Of a DNA stretch of 48,182 nucleotides, positions 17,887 through 25,731 are shown piece after piece (the stretch's first letter is position 1; the number at the start of each line of letters is the position of its first letter). Where the stretch lies: assembly GCA_001873365.1 (NCBI GenBank), contig MNYZ01000036.1, positions 1 to 48,182 on the forward strand, written 5' to 3'. Below the pieces are notes generated by a model. That model was not told the origin of the DNA and searched no databases. It worked only from the letters and a program-made list of their open reading frames with translations. The DNA is from Oscillatoriales cyanobacterium CG2_30_40_61. GTDB taxonomy: Bacteria > Cyanobacteriota > Cyanobacteriia > Cyanobacteriales > Microcoleaceae. A program made the position numbers and the translations under genes.

Positions 17887-18774
17887 ATGGGGGAAACGAT
17901 ATCGGGTTGGCAACTGCAACAGTGGATGGAACAGGCTGATGCTGAATGCACCGCCCTGGGGATTTCCCCGGGTGAAGTCCACTGGTTTCTCCAGGAGTTA
18001 GGGGGTTTAGACCGATTAACGCTACGTTTACAAACCTTCAAACAGCAACCTGCGATTCCCCTGGGAGTTCCTTGGTCGGAATTGACCCAACTTTGGCAAC
18101 GACGCCTAATGGAGCGTATCCCTTTGCAATACCTGCTGGGGAGAACTTACTGGCGTCATTTTGGGTTAAAGGTGTGTCCTGGAGTTCTAATTCCCCGCCC
18201 TGAAACGGAATTAATCATTGATTTAGCCCTATCTGCTATTGAAAATCCTGAGAATAATGGGATTTGGGTGGATTTGGGCACCGGAAGCGGGGCGATCGCC
18301 CTGGGTTTAGCCGATAGTTTTCCCAGGGCTGAAATTCATGGGGTAGATACCAGTTTAGAAGCCTTGGCGATCGCTAAATATAACGCTCAAACTAATGGTT
18401 TAGCCGATCGGATTCAATTCCATCACGGGTCTTGGTGGGAACCCCTACAATTCTTACAAGGGAAACTGACGGGAATGGTTTCTAATCCCCCCTATATTCC
18501 TTCTGATATTATTCCAACGCTGCAACCGGAAGTTGCCCAACATGAGCCGACTTTAGCCCTAGATGGCGGTGACGATGGTTTGGATTGTATTCGCCATTTA
18601 GTTGAAACAGCCCCCGGTTATTTGCGCCCTGGAGGGGTTTGGATTGTGGAAATGATGGCCGGACAAGGAGAAGCGGTTGCCGGGTTGTTAGAGGCTCAAG
18701 GAAGTTACTCTGGGATTAAAATTATTCCAGACTTAGCGGGATTTGATCGTTTTGTTATGGCTTGTTTGAATTGA
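17887..18774 (+). CDS. prmC: Release factor glutamine N5-methyltransferase PrmC (HemK)
   Basis: Methylates the Gln of the GGQ motif in peptide-chain release factors 1 and 2 using SAM. The 295-residue protein has the N-terminal helical substrate domain (1-85, with RIPLQYLLGRTYW), VCPGVLIPRPETE, the SAM motif VDLGTGSGAIALGLA (about 128-142), a GVDTS acidic loop and the catalytic NPPY at 200-203. A C-terminal YLRPGGVWIVEMM strand follows. Length and motifs are standard. It starts 24 bp after the Tic22 gene. An inverted-repeat element begins about 10 bp after its stop and could end the transcript. Confidence 0.95.
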   Translation: MGETISGWQLQQWMEQADAECTALGISPGEVHWFLQELGGLDRLTLRLQTFKQQPAIPLGVPWSELTQLWQRRLMERIPLQYLLGRTYWRHFGLKVCPGVLIPRPETELIIDLALSAIENPENNGIWVDLGTGSGAIALGLADSFPRAEIHGVDTSLEALAIAKYNAQTNGLADRIQFHHGSWWEPLQFLQGKLTGMVSNPPYIPSDIIPTLQPEVAQHEPTLALDGGDDGLDCIRHLVETAPGYLRPGGVWIVEMMAGQGEAVAGLLEAQGSYSGIKIIPDLAGFDRFVMACLN

Positions 18775-18783
18775 CACTAAAGT

Positions 18784-18948
18784 GATCCAGCGGTTGAAAC
18801 CGTGGCTACACAAACAAAACCCGCCTGCGCGGGTTTTAAACCCTTGACCAAAGGAGGTTAATCGCAGAACAAACCCGCGCAGCAAAGGAGGTTAATAGTC
18901 CGCGCAGGCGGACTTCGTTTGTGTAGCCACGATTTCAATCGCTGGATC
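18784..18948. repeat. Long inverted repeat, MITE-like element
   Basis: The left arm (18784-18832) and right arm (18900-18948) are about 49 bp each and nearly complementary (about five mismatches). They share GATCCAGCG, GTGGCTACACAAAC and CCGCCTGCGCGG. Between them lie two copies of AAAGGAGGTTAAT. It carries no gene. It resembles a non-autonomous mobile element or palindromic repeat. As RNA it would fold into a very long stem directly downstream of prmC. The flanking duplication, if any, cannot be read because a tandem repeat starts inside the right end. Confidence 0.8.
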
Positions 18949-19102
18949 TCTGGATTATCTGGATCTCTGGATTATCTGGATCTCTGGATTATCTGGATCT
19001 CTGGATTATCTGGATCTCTGGATTATCTGGATCTCTGGATTCTGGATCTCTGGATCTCTGGATTCTGGATTCTGGATTCTGGATTCTGGATCTCTGGATC
19101 TC
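18944..19102. repeat. Tandem repeat, 17-bp units then 7/8-bp units
   Basis: Five exact copies of a 17-bp unit GGATCTCTGGATTATCT (18944-19028) are followed by a decayed run of GGATTCT and GGATCTCT units up to 19102. The tract overlaps the right arm of the inverted repeat and ends 20 bp before the tsaC start. Unit length is not a multiple of three. The open frame running through it (18919-19149) is a repeat artefact. Confidence 0.93.
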
Positions 19103-19121
19103 AAGTTTTTGGGTTAACGCT

Positions 19122-19715
19122 ATGGTTCAAGTCTCTGTTGATACTCTAATTGATATGGCAATTTCTGGTCAGGGTGTGGTTAGTTTCCCTACGGATACTG
19201 TACCCGCTTTAGCCACCCGTCCTGATCGGGCGGAATTGATTTTTCAAACTAAACAACGCAGTCAGGATAAACCCTTAATCTTAATGGCCGCCACGGCGGA
19301 AGCATTATGGCCCTATGCGACTGGGACGGTGGAAGAATTATCTATTTGGCTCATAACTGCCCAGAAATATTGGCCCGGGGGCTTAACTTTGGTATTACCC
19401 GCTTCTGAGAAAGTTCCTCTGGCGATGAATCCGGCTGATCCGTCTACAATTGGGATCAGGGTTCCTAATTGTGCGATCGCTCAATCTATTTTAGCCCTCA
19501 CTGGCCCGATGGCAACCACCAGCGCGAATTTATCAGGACAACCGCCGCTGTTAACGATGGCTGAAATTAATCATCAATTTCCCGATGTTTTAACGTTATT
19601 TTCCTCAGACTTTGATCCCACAATTCCCCCATCCACCCTACCTTCAACCGTGGCAAAATGGGAAAGTAATGGTCAATGGACAATCTTACGACAGGGTAAT
19701 TTAGTAATCAGTTAA
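19122..19715 (+). CDS. tsaC: L-threonylcarbamoyladenylate synthase (TsaC/YrdC/Sua5 family)
   Basis: Makes threonylcarbamoyl-AMP from Thr, bicarbonate and ATP for the t6A37 modification of ANN-decoding tRNAs. The 197-residue protein is a single YrdC domain without the Sua5 C-terminal domain. Seen: GGVVSFPTDTVPAL-like opening (here GQGVVSFPTDTVPAL), KQRSQDKPLILM, YWPGGLTLVLP, GIRVPN and TSANLSGQP. These are the Lys/Arg-lined cavity motifs of the family. The ATG is 20 bp downstream of the tandem repeat, so repeat-length change could affect its expression (inference). Confidence 0.92.
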   Translation: MVQVSVDTLIDMAISGQGVVSFPTDTVPALATRPDRAELIFQTKQRSQDKPLILMAATAEALWPYATGTVEELSIWLITAQKYWPGGLTLVLPASEKVPLAMNPADPSTIGIRVPNCAIAQSILALTGPMATTSANLSGQPPLLTMAEINHQFPDVLTLFSSDFDPTIPPSTLPSTVAKWESNGQWTILRQGNLVIS

Positions 19716-19901
19716 CAGTTTTCAGTTAACAGTTATCAGTGAATAAGTAATAATAATTTGTTGATATTATTTGAGCTTGCAAACCGTTGTTAAACTTTTA
19801 TACTGATAACTAATAAATGTTAACTAATAACTGATTCGGTGTTGACCAATAACTGATCAACTCTTACACTGATAACTGATCACTGATTACTGATAACTGA
19901 A
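19716..19901. repeat. Degenerate CTGATAACT-type repeat tract
   Basis: The spacer carries many imperfect copies of AACTGATAACTG / CAGTTATCAGT in both orientations (19718-19740 and 19800-19900). It reaches the start codon of the next gene, leaving it no evident Shine-Dalgarno. Such tracts are common between cyanobacterial genes and look non-coding. Confidence 0.7.
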
Positions 19902-20819
19902 ATGGGTTGGAGCGAATTTTTATATTTCGGTTTTGGGTTAGGGTTAGGGGTAGCCCTAAATCAGCTATGGCGGAGAAAAGGAACAAAATCGCCCGACCCG
20001 GTTGGGACAGAAGACAACTCCAAACAGGTTGATTATCAACAGCAGGTGCAAACCCTCTCTTATCAGTTGAAACAAACTCAACTTGCCTATCATTCGGCGG
20101 CGGAATTGAGTTTATTTAAAGCGGGGTTTTTGGCGCGGACATCCCATGAGTTGCGCTCGCCTCTGAGTAGCATGATTGGTACGTTACAATTAATTACCTC
20201 CGATCTGTGTGAAAACCCCGAGGAGGAGCGAGAATTTATCAATCTTGCCCACACATCAGCGTTAAAAATGGTGGGATTATTAGATCAAGTGATTTTTGTA
20301 TCTAAAACCGAATATGGCACGGATACCATGGATATTCATGCCATTGAGTTAGCAAAAGTCATGGATGAGGTAGAAGATTTAACCTGTATGCAGGCGGCAA
20401 ATCGTAGTATTAGATTAAAAATTGATCCTCCTGATCATAATATTTATGTGATGGCAGATTTACCCCGACTGCGACAGGTTTTAGTGAGTTTAGTGGATAC
20501 GGCGATCGCTCAAATGAAAGAGGGAAGTGTGAATGTTTCTGCCCATCCTTCTCCCGAAACGGGATTTGTGCATATTTGGGTTGATGATCAACGTCCGGTT
20601 AGTGCTTGGAGTGAGTCTTGGGATTTATTAAAATCTACCTTAGATATTGATCAACCTCCCTTTGATCAAGCAACTTTATCCCCAGGAATGCGGTTATTAA
20701 TGAATCAAACTTTATTGAGTTTAATGAATGGTCGTTTAGAAATTTTAGCGATTCCTTCTGAGGGAGAAGATTCTAATTTTAATCGGACTCAATGTTCAAT
20801 TCCCTTAGCAAAACCCTAA
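19902..20819 (+). CDS. Membrane-anchored histidine-kinase-like protein with degenerate ATPase domain
   Basis: A 305-residue protein. Residues 3-20 form one N-terminal membrane anchor, a coiled-coil linker follows (about 43-65), then a HisKA dimerisation domain with His82 in TSHELRSPLSSMIG. The ATPase region (about 170-300) keeps the fold-like PRLRQVLVSLVDTAIAQ segment, but the N-box Asn is replaced. Where DxGxG is expected there is VDDQRP, and no GxGxG lid is seen. Autophosphorylation therefore seems unlikely; a scaffold, phosphatase or phospho-accepting role is possible. No receiver gene is adjacent. Confidence 0.75.
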   Translation: MGWSEFLYFGFGLGLGVALNQLWRRKGTKSPDPVGTEDNSKQVDYQQQVQTLSYQLKQTQLAYHSAAELSLFKAGFLARTSHELRSPLSSMIGTLQLITSDLCENPEEEREFINLAHTSALKMVGLLDQVIFVSKTEYGTDTMDIHAIELAKVMDEVEDLTCMQAANRSIRLKIDPPDHNIYVMADLPRLRQVLVSLVDTAIAQMKEGSVNVSAHPSPETGFVHIWVDDQRPVSAWSESWDLLKSTLDIDQPPFDQATLSPGMRLLMNQTLLSLMNGRLEILAIPSEGEDSNFNRTQCSIPLAKP

Positions 20820-20887
20820 CGCAGTATTTTAGACGGTTTAAGTTCTAATTAATTTATAATATTAGCAAACTCTGATTGTAACCTAGT

Positions 20888-20983
20888 ATGACTAAAACTC
20901 TTGATGTTACTGGCTTAACTTCCGAACAAAAGGATTTTTCTTGGTGTTCCCAAATTAAAGTTATTGATCCTAGTCATCTTTGA
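20888..20983 (+). pseudogene. Antitoxin-like gene remnant, 31 codons
   Basis: ATG at 20888 opens MTKTLDVTGLTSEQKDF, which resembles the N-terminus of small cyanobacterial antitoxin-type proteins that begin with a T-L-D-V-x-G-L segment. The frame then departs from that pattern and stops at 20983. No toxin partner follows. Probably a broken leftover; chance similarity is possible. Confidence 0.3.
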
Positions 20984-21073
20984 ACAGTCCCAATAAATAC
21001 TGGAATACTTAACCGAAAATACCCTTAAAAACTCCGTAGAGACGCTATATTCAACGCCTCTACAAACGACAAA

Positions 21074-22165
21074 TTAAAATCCCATGACTGTTGCAACAGC
21101 TTCCATTTCCGGTGCAATTCCGGCTTTGAATTTATTGTTGCTGTGAGTAATAGCAGTATCAGGATCTTTTAACCCATTTCCAGTTAACACACAAACAATT
21201 TTAATTCCCTCGGGAACCTGATCTTTAACTTTCAATAATCCCGCAACGGACGCCGCACTGGCGGGCTCACAGAAAATCCCTTCCCCAGAAGCTAATAACC
21301 TATAGGCGTCGAGAATTTCGGTATCAGTGACAGCATTAAAACTACCCTGACTGGCATCTTTAGCAGCCACCGCAATATCCCAACTGGCCGGATTTCCAAT
21401 GCGGATGGCTGTTGCTAAGGTTTCGGGGTTTTCCACCGGATGGCCAAATACTAACGGTGCGGCTCCGGCGGCTTGAAATCCCATCATTTGGGGTAAACGA
21501 GAACATTTACCAACAGCATGATATTGACAAAATCCCATCCAATAGGCGCTAATATTCCCCGCATTTCCCACCGGAATACATAACCAGTCGGGGGCATCTC
21601 CCAGGGCATCTACGACTTCAAAAGCGGCGGTTTTTTGACCTTCTAAACGATAGGGATTGACAGAATTAACTAAAGTAACCGGATAATGTTCGGCCATCTC
21701 CCGCACAATATTAAGGGCCTGGTCAAAATTGCCCTTAATTGCTAAGACTTCCGCCCCATATAATAGGGCTTGGGCTAGTTTCCCTAACGCCACATAACCA
21801 TCGGGAATCAACACAAAGGCTTTCATTCCGGCTCGACGGGCATAAGCCGCCGCCGACGCCGAGGTATTTCCGGTACTGGCACAGATGACGGCTTTGCTGC
21901 CTTCCTCTTTGGCTTTGGAAATCGCCATGGTCATGCCGCGGTCTTTGAAACTGCCTGTGGGGTTGAGTCCGTCATATTTCACATAGACTTGCACCTGTTT
22001 GCCAATCAGTGCAGCAATGGTTGGCACAGGAATCAGGGGCGTGTTGCCTTCTTGTAGGGTAATAACGGGGGTAGATTCAGAAACAGGTAAATAGTTGCGG
22101 TAGGCTTCAATCAGACCGGGCCAGCACTTTAATGAGGACTGGGTTGTAGGCAAAGTCAACGTCAT
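21074..22165 (-). CDS. thrC: Threonine synthase
   Basis: PLP enzyme converting O-phosphohomoserine to threonine. From ATG 22165 the product is 363 residues. The frame is open to 22213, but the extra 16 residues are hydrophobic and unlike the family, and MTLTLP is the usual cyanobacterial opening. Motifs: [23 protein letters not shown] with the PLP Lys74 (in SFKDRG), [18 protein letters not shown], the phosphate-cup PVGNAGN, and a C-terminal [11 protein letters not shown] and LTGNGLKDP. It stands alone; homoserine genes are not nearby. It is divergent from the small conserved gene at 22428. Confidence 0.94.
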   Translation of the reverse strand: MTLTLPTTQSSLKCWPGLIEAYRNYLPVSESTPVITLQEGNTPLIPVPTIAALIGKQVQVYVKYDGLNPTGSFKDRGMTMAISKAKEEGSKAVICASTGNTSASAAAYARRAGMKAFVLIPDGYVALGKLAQALLYGAEVLAIKGNFDQALNIVREMAEHYPVTLVNSVNPYRLEGQKTAAFEVVDALGDAPDWLCIPVGNAGNISAYWMGFCQYHAVGKCSRLPQMMGFQAAGAAPLVFGHPVENPETLATAIRIGNPASWDIAVAAKDASQGSFNAVTDTEILDAYRLLASGEGIFCEPASAASVAGLLKVKDQVPEGIKIVCVLTGNGLKDPDTAITHSNNKFKAGIAPEMEAVATVMGF

Positions 22166-22427
22166 CTCGGTAGTAATTAATAAAAGAAAAATAATCCGGT
22201 TAAGGATTGACAAATTAACAGATTTATGATACCAAAGAACCCACTTAACGGTTTAAATCCTGAAACTTTATTAGTTGACAGGATCAGCCGTTGGGTGTAT
22301 TCCTTAATTTAGTTTACCTTCTCGTTTACATTCCGTGAAAAAACTAATCAATTTTGATGATTTTTTTCAATGGCAGTAGACCTTGATGGTAAAATATAGT
22401 TAAGATTTGTTGAGCTAACATTTTTAG

Positions 22428-22682
22428 ATGTCAAATCAACTGCTGATGCCCACTCGTTCATCCACCGTATCTGGGACTCAAACCTTAGATGCCCCTTCAA
22501 GCCGGACTTCCGGTTCTGTTATGTCTAAGCCACTGACCATTGATACGATGAAAAATCTGTACAACGCCGATCAGCAAGTGAAGTTTCTGCATTTGCACGC
22601 TGAAGTTGAAACCTTGCTTCTGGAATTGCAAACCATCAAGCAACAGCGCCAAGAAACAACCTCACCGACAAAGACTTGTTGA
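22428..22682 (+). CDS. Conserved cyanobacterial protein of unknown function, 84 aa
   Basis: The N-terminal 32 residues are Ser/Thr-rich and probably disordered. The C-terminal half (about 35-73) is a predicted amphipathic helix pair: PLTIDTMKNLYNADQQVKFL, then HAEVETLLLELQTIKQQ. I recall this helical block as conserved in cyanobacteria without a known function. ATG at 22428 is preceded by an AT-rich leader. A strong hairpin with a short U-run follows (22714-22754). Confidence 0.72.
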   Translation: MSNQLLMPTRSSTVSGTQTLDAPSSRTSGSVMSKPLTIDTMKNLYNADQQVKFLHLHAEVETLLLELQTIKQQRQETTSPTKTC

Positions 22683-22713
22683 GTTGTTTTAAGTTCAACT
22701 CCCCCGATCATCA

Positions 22714-22754
22714 CTAGGTGGGTTTAGCAAAAACCGCTAAACACCCTAGCTTTT
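22714..22754 (+). terminator. Rho-independent terminator-like hairpin after the 84-aa gene
   Basis: CTAGGTGGGTTTAGC pairs with GCTAAACACCCTAG (one bulge) around a short A-rich loop, followed by CTTTT. It lies 32 bp after the stop codon. Confidence 0.65.
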
Positions 22755-22793
22755 GATGGACTCTGTTTAGAGGCGGTTGCCATCGCAGTCGAA

Positions 22794-22844
22794 CTGACAT
22801 GGATGGAGAAAGTGCCTGTTTCTCCCATGCAGGTCAGATTTTTA
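22794..22844 (+). terminator. Second terminator-like hairpin upstream of desA
   Basis: An imperfect stem of about 18 bp (CTGAC.TG.ATGG.AGAAA with TTTCTCCCATGCAGGTCAG) is followed by ATTTTTAG. It lies about 114 bp before desA. It could terminate a short RNA starting after the first hairpin or act as a leader attenuator. Confidence 0.5.
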
Positions 22845-22957
22845 GTGTCAAATTAAGTAATTGATCAGACTACCCACAAATTGGGAAGACAAAACCACGC
22901 AACCCTAGTATTACCCTAGCCGCCAGTGCTGAGGGATTTAAAAGTTTAAAAAATTCT

Positions 22958-24004
22958 ATGACATTATCCTCTGTTCAACCTCAAACCCTAGTATCTTCTG
23001 CTAGTTTTCCTGCGGATTTACGTTTAAAAGACATTATCAAAAGTCTCCCTCGGGAAGTCTTTCTTAAAGATCGCAAAAAAGCTTGGATGACGGTTTTTAT
23101 TAATGTTGTTCTGGTTGTTGCAGGCTATTTTGCGATCGCTTACTCTCCCTGGTTTTTACTTCCCTTAGCTTGGGTTTTTACCGGGACAGCATTAACAGGT
23201 TTTTTCGTGATTGGTCATGACTGTGGACATCGTTCTTTTTCTGACCGTCGTTGGGTCAATGATTTAGTCGGTCATATTGCTTTTCTTCCCTTAATTTATC
23301 CCTTCCATGGTTGGCGTTTAGGACATAATCATCATCATAAACATACCAATAAACTGACCGAAGATAATGCTTGGGAACCCTGGAAAATTGAAAATTATGA
23401 AGCGTCCCCTAAAATCGTACAAATTGCTTATAAATTAACCCGAGCCAGACTGTGGTGGTTAGGTTCAATTTTGCATTGGGCAATTGTTAACTTTAATTGG
23501 CGCAAATTTGAAGGAAAAGGACAGGAACAGGTTAAATTTTCTTCTCTATTTGTGATTGGATGTGCTGCGATCGCATTTCCTACAATGATTTTTACCCTCG
23601 GAATTTGGGGCTTTGTTAAATTCTGGTTAATGCCTTGGTTAGTGTACCATTTCTGGATGAGTACCTTCACGATTGTTCACCACACCGCCCCCGATATTCA
23701 GTTTCAAGAACCCGAGGATTGGAATGAAGCCCTAGCCCAATTATCGGGAACAGTTCACTGCAATTATCCGGCTTGGGTTGAGTTTTTCTGTCACGATATT
23801 AATGTTCACATTCCTCACCATATTTCTGCGGCTATTCCTTCCTACAATTTACGGAAAGCCTATAAAAGTATTCAAGACAATTGGGGTGAATACCTCTATC
23901 CTGAATGTGATTTTTCCTGGTCTTTAATGACTCATATCGTCGATCAGTGTCATTTATATGATCCTGAAAATGCTTATGTTTCTTTCAAGGAATACAAGCA
24001 GTAA
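22958..24004 (+). CDS. desA: Acyl-lipid delta-12 desaturase DesA
   Basis: Introduces the delta-12 double bond into glycerolipid-bound oleate, giving linoleate, in thylakoid and plasma membranes, with ferredoxin as electron donor. The 348-residue protein has the three di-iron His boxes: HDCGH (87-91), HNHHHKH (123-129) and HIPHH (284-288), plus HH at TIVHHTAPD. Hydrophobic segments lie at about 43-88 and 190-235. Box spacing fits DesA rather than the delta-9 (DesC) or delta-15 (DesB) classes, though class assignment needs a tree. The leader of about 200 bp carries a terminator-like hairpin. Confidence 0.92.
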   Translation: MTLSSVQPQTLVSSASFPADLRLKDIIKSLPREVFLKDRKKAWMTVFINVVLVVAGYFAIAYSPWFLLPLAWVFTGTALTGFFVIGHDCGHRSFSDRRWVNDLVGHIAFLPLIYPFHGWRLGHNHHHKHTNKLTEDNAWEPWKIENYEASPKIVQIAYKLTRARLWWLGSILHWAIVNFNWRKFEGKGQEQVKFSSLFVIGCAAIAFPTMIFTLGIWGFVKFWLMPWLVYHFWMSTFTIVHHTAPDIQFQEPEDWNEALAQLSGTVHCNYPAWVEFFCHDINVHIPHHISAAIPSYNLRKAYKSIQDNWGEYLYPECDFSWSLMTHIVDQCHLYDPENAYVSFKEYKQ

Positions 24005-24012
24005 TTAGATTT

Positions 24013-24098
24013 AGTAGTGAGTCCTTTAGGACTCTCTACAGTTTTAGTAGTAAGTCCTTTAGGACTCTCTATATTTGAGTCCTTCAGGACTCACTACA
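24013..24098. repeat. Three palindromic GAGTCCTTTAGGACTC-type repeats
   Basis: Three near-identical palindromes with GTAGTGAGTCCT/AGGACTC(A/T)CTAC cores lie in tandem (starting at about 24013, 24045 and 24075). The same family occurs at 26529-26575, 33815-33923, 39172-39206 and 42971-42992. Non-coding. The rest of the 24099-24229 spacer is AT-rich and holds no gene. Confidence 0.85.
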
Positions 24099-24229
24099 GT
24101 TTTAAATTAATTCATCCGTATTTTGTTCTTATTTTTAAGTCAAATAAAATTACAGAAAATCAGTAATTACACTGATGTTATTTGTTGATCAGGCAGATAT
24201 AATAAGACCAAAGTGCATCTGTTCACTTC

Positions 24230-25726
24230 ATGCTATTAACAAATTCAACGCTTTGTCAAGGGTTTGCATCAATTACACCCGCCAGTAGTGAATCGGATAT
24301 TGAGCAAAATATTATTATCCCCCTATTGGATGTTTTAGGCTATAAGGCTCAGGACTGGCGGGAACAAACCGTTATTCGTAAAGTTAGAGTTGATTTTTGT
24401 GTTCACCCCCATGATGCAGTTGCACCTCATCCCCCCTATTTAATCATTGAAGTTAAAGCACCTCAGAAAAAAATTTTTTATTCGAGTTGGCAGATTCATA
24501 ATTATATGAGAAAGTCGGGAGCTATTTTGGGGTTATTGACCAATGGCTATGAGTTTAGAATTCTCTATAATTATAGTGGGGATATCCAGACAATTTTAAC
24601 CTATTCTCAATCCCAACTGATTCAAGATTTTCAACTCGTGCATAAATTATTGGGTAAAGAAATAGGATTAAAATTTAGTCAAGCGTTACATAAAAGTCAA
24701 CAAAAAGTTCATGCTCGGTTTTTAAAGGCGATTGCCAACTCATTCCAAGATCCCACTATGCTAGGATTATTTAAGCCGCGTAAAAAGCCTAATTCTGAAC
24801 CTCCTAAACCATCGGGAGAGAATTTGGATCAGCCAAAATCAAAATTTATTGCTAATTCTAATCAGGAGAATAAATCGATGATCATTACGGTGTTTAATAA
24901 TAAGGGTGGAGTGGGTAAAACCACGATGACGATTAATTTAGGAGCCGCCTTAAATCATTTAGGTTATAATGTGCTTTTGATTGATATAGATGCTCAAGCT
25001 AACTTAACAATGGGTTTAGGAATTGATCCGTTAGAGGATATTGAAAATCAAGGTAAAAAAGATATTACCCATTTATTAATTGATCCAAGAGTTAAACTAG
25101 AGGATATAGTCATTCAAAAAAAATGGGGGAATCTAAAGTTGCATTTAGTTCCGTCTCATATTAGATTAAGTCAGATGGAAGCGGATTTGGTTAGAATTGT
25201 TGATATTGATAGAGTTTTAGCTAAGAAGCTTAAAAATCATCATTATGATTTTGTTTTAATTGATCCGCCTCCGTCTTTTAGTAAAGTGAATGGGATTTCC
25301 TTGATGGCTTCTTCAGGCATTTTAATCCCCACACAATTATCTCCTTATCCCGTCAGAGCCTTAGAATATGTCATTGATCAAGCACGCAAAGTTGGGGAAT
25401 ATAAAGAAGAACCTTTACCGATTTTAGGAATAGTTGTGAGTATGTATGATCAACGTTCTTCTAGTTTTAATCTGTCAATGAGAAATCGAATTTTTGAAAT
25501 ATTAGATAAAGTGGGAGAACAAGATAATATTGAGTTATTCCCTGAACATACTTGGGTTCCTCGGCTGAATATTGTTTCTAACTGTCCCGATAAAGGATAT
25601 CCAATTTTTTCCTCGGAATTTGATGATCAATTAACTTTTCCAGAAAAGGAAGCCGCCCAAAAAGCCAGTGAACGTTATCTGGAATTAGCTCAACACTTAG
25701 TTAAAGTTTCTAAAATAGGGAGTTAA
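24230..25726 (+). CDS. PD-(D/E)XK nuclease-like domain fused to ParA-type ATPase
   Basis: A 498-residue fusion. Residues 10-155 match the N-terminal nuclease-like domain of type I restriction HsdR subunits (HSDR_N type). The full PD-(D/E)XK signature is visible: Glu21 in the first helix, Asp55 in RVDF, and Glu74-x-Lys76 in IIEVKAP. A Pro/Lys/Asn-rich linker (about 182-215) leads to a ParA/MinD-type ATPase: deviant Walker A KGGVGKTT (225-232), LLIDIDAQANLT, FVLIDPPPSF and GIVVSMYD. ParA ATPases dimerise on DNA or membranes. The fusion suggests DNA-directed nuclease activity or DNA-end recognition coupled to ParA dynamics. It lies 5 bp upstream of a ParB-like gene. An internal SD-ATG could also give the ATPase alone. 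Confidence 0.85.
   Translation: MLLTNSTLCQGFASITPASSESDIEQNIIIPLLDVLGYKAQDWREQTVIRKVRVDFCVHPHDAVAPHPPYLIIEVKAPQKKIFYSSWQIHNYMRKSGAILGLLTNGYEFRILYNYSGDIQTILTYSQSQLIQDFQLVHKLLGKEIGLKFSQALHKSQQKVHARFLKAIANSFQDPTMLGLFKPRKKPNSEPPKPSGENLDQPKSKFIANSNQENKSMIITVFNNKGGVGKTTMTINLGAALNHLGYNVLLIDIDAQANLTMGLGIDPLEDIENQGKKDITHLLIDPRVKLEDIVIQKKWGNLKLHLVPSHIRLSQMEADLVRIVDIDRVLAKKLKNHHYDFVLIDPPPSFSKVNGISLMASSGILIPTQLSPYPVRALEYVIDQARKVGEYKEEPLPILGIVVSMYDQRSSSFNLSMRNRIFEILDKVGEQDNIELFPEHTWVPRLNIVSNCPDKGYPIFSSEFDDQLTFPEKEAAQKASERYLELAQHLVKVSKIGS
24864..24880 (+). promoter_or_regulatory. Internal Shine-Dalgarno and start codon within the nuclease-ParA gene
   Basis: AGGAG (24864-24868) is followed 9 nt later by an in-frame ATG at 24878 that begins MIITVFNNKGGVGKTT. 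That is exactly where a free-standing ParA would start. Translation from here would give a 282-residue ATPase without the nuclease domain. Confidence 0.5.
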
Positions 25727-25731
25727 AATCG

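Noticed and set aside
18944-19102. Possible CRISPR array
   Set aside because: Units are directly tandem without unique spacers, and no cas genes are present.
18919-19149. Open frame encoding repeated WISGLSGSLDYLDL-like peptide
   Set aside because: It arises from the 17-bp tandem repeat, begins inside the inverted repeat and overlaps tsaC; unit length changes frame, so no coding constraint is seen.
22166-22213. Extended N-terminus of threonine synthase as a signal peptide
   Set aside because: Threonine synthase is cytosolic, the internal MTLTLP start is the usual one, and the extra codons look like untranslated leader.
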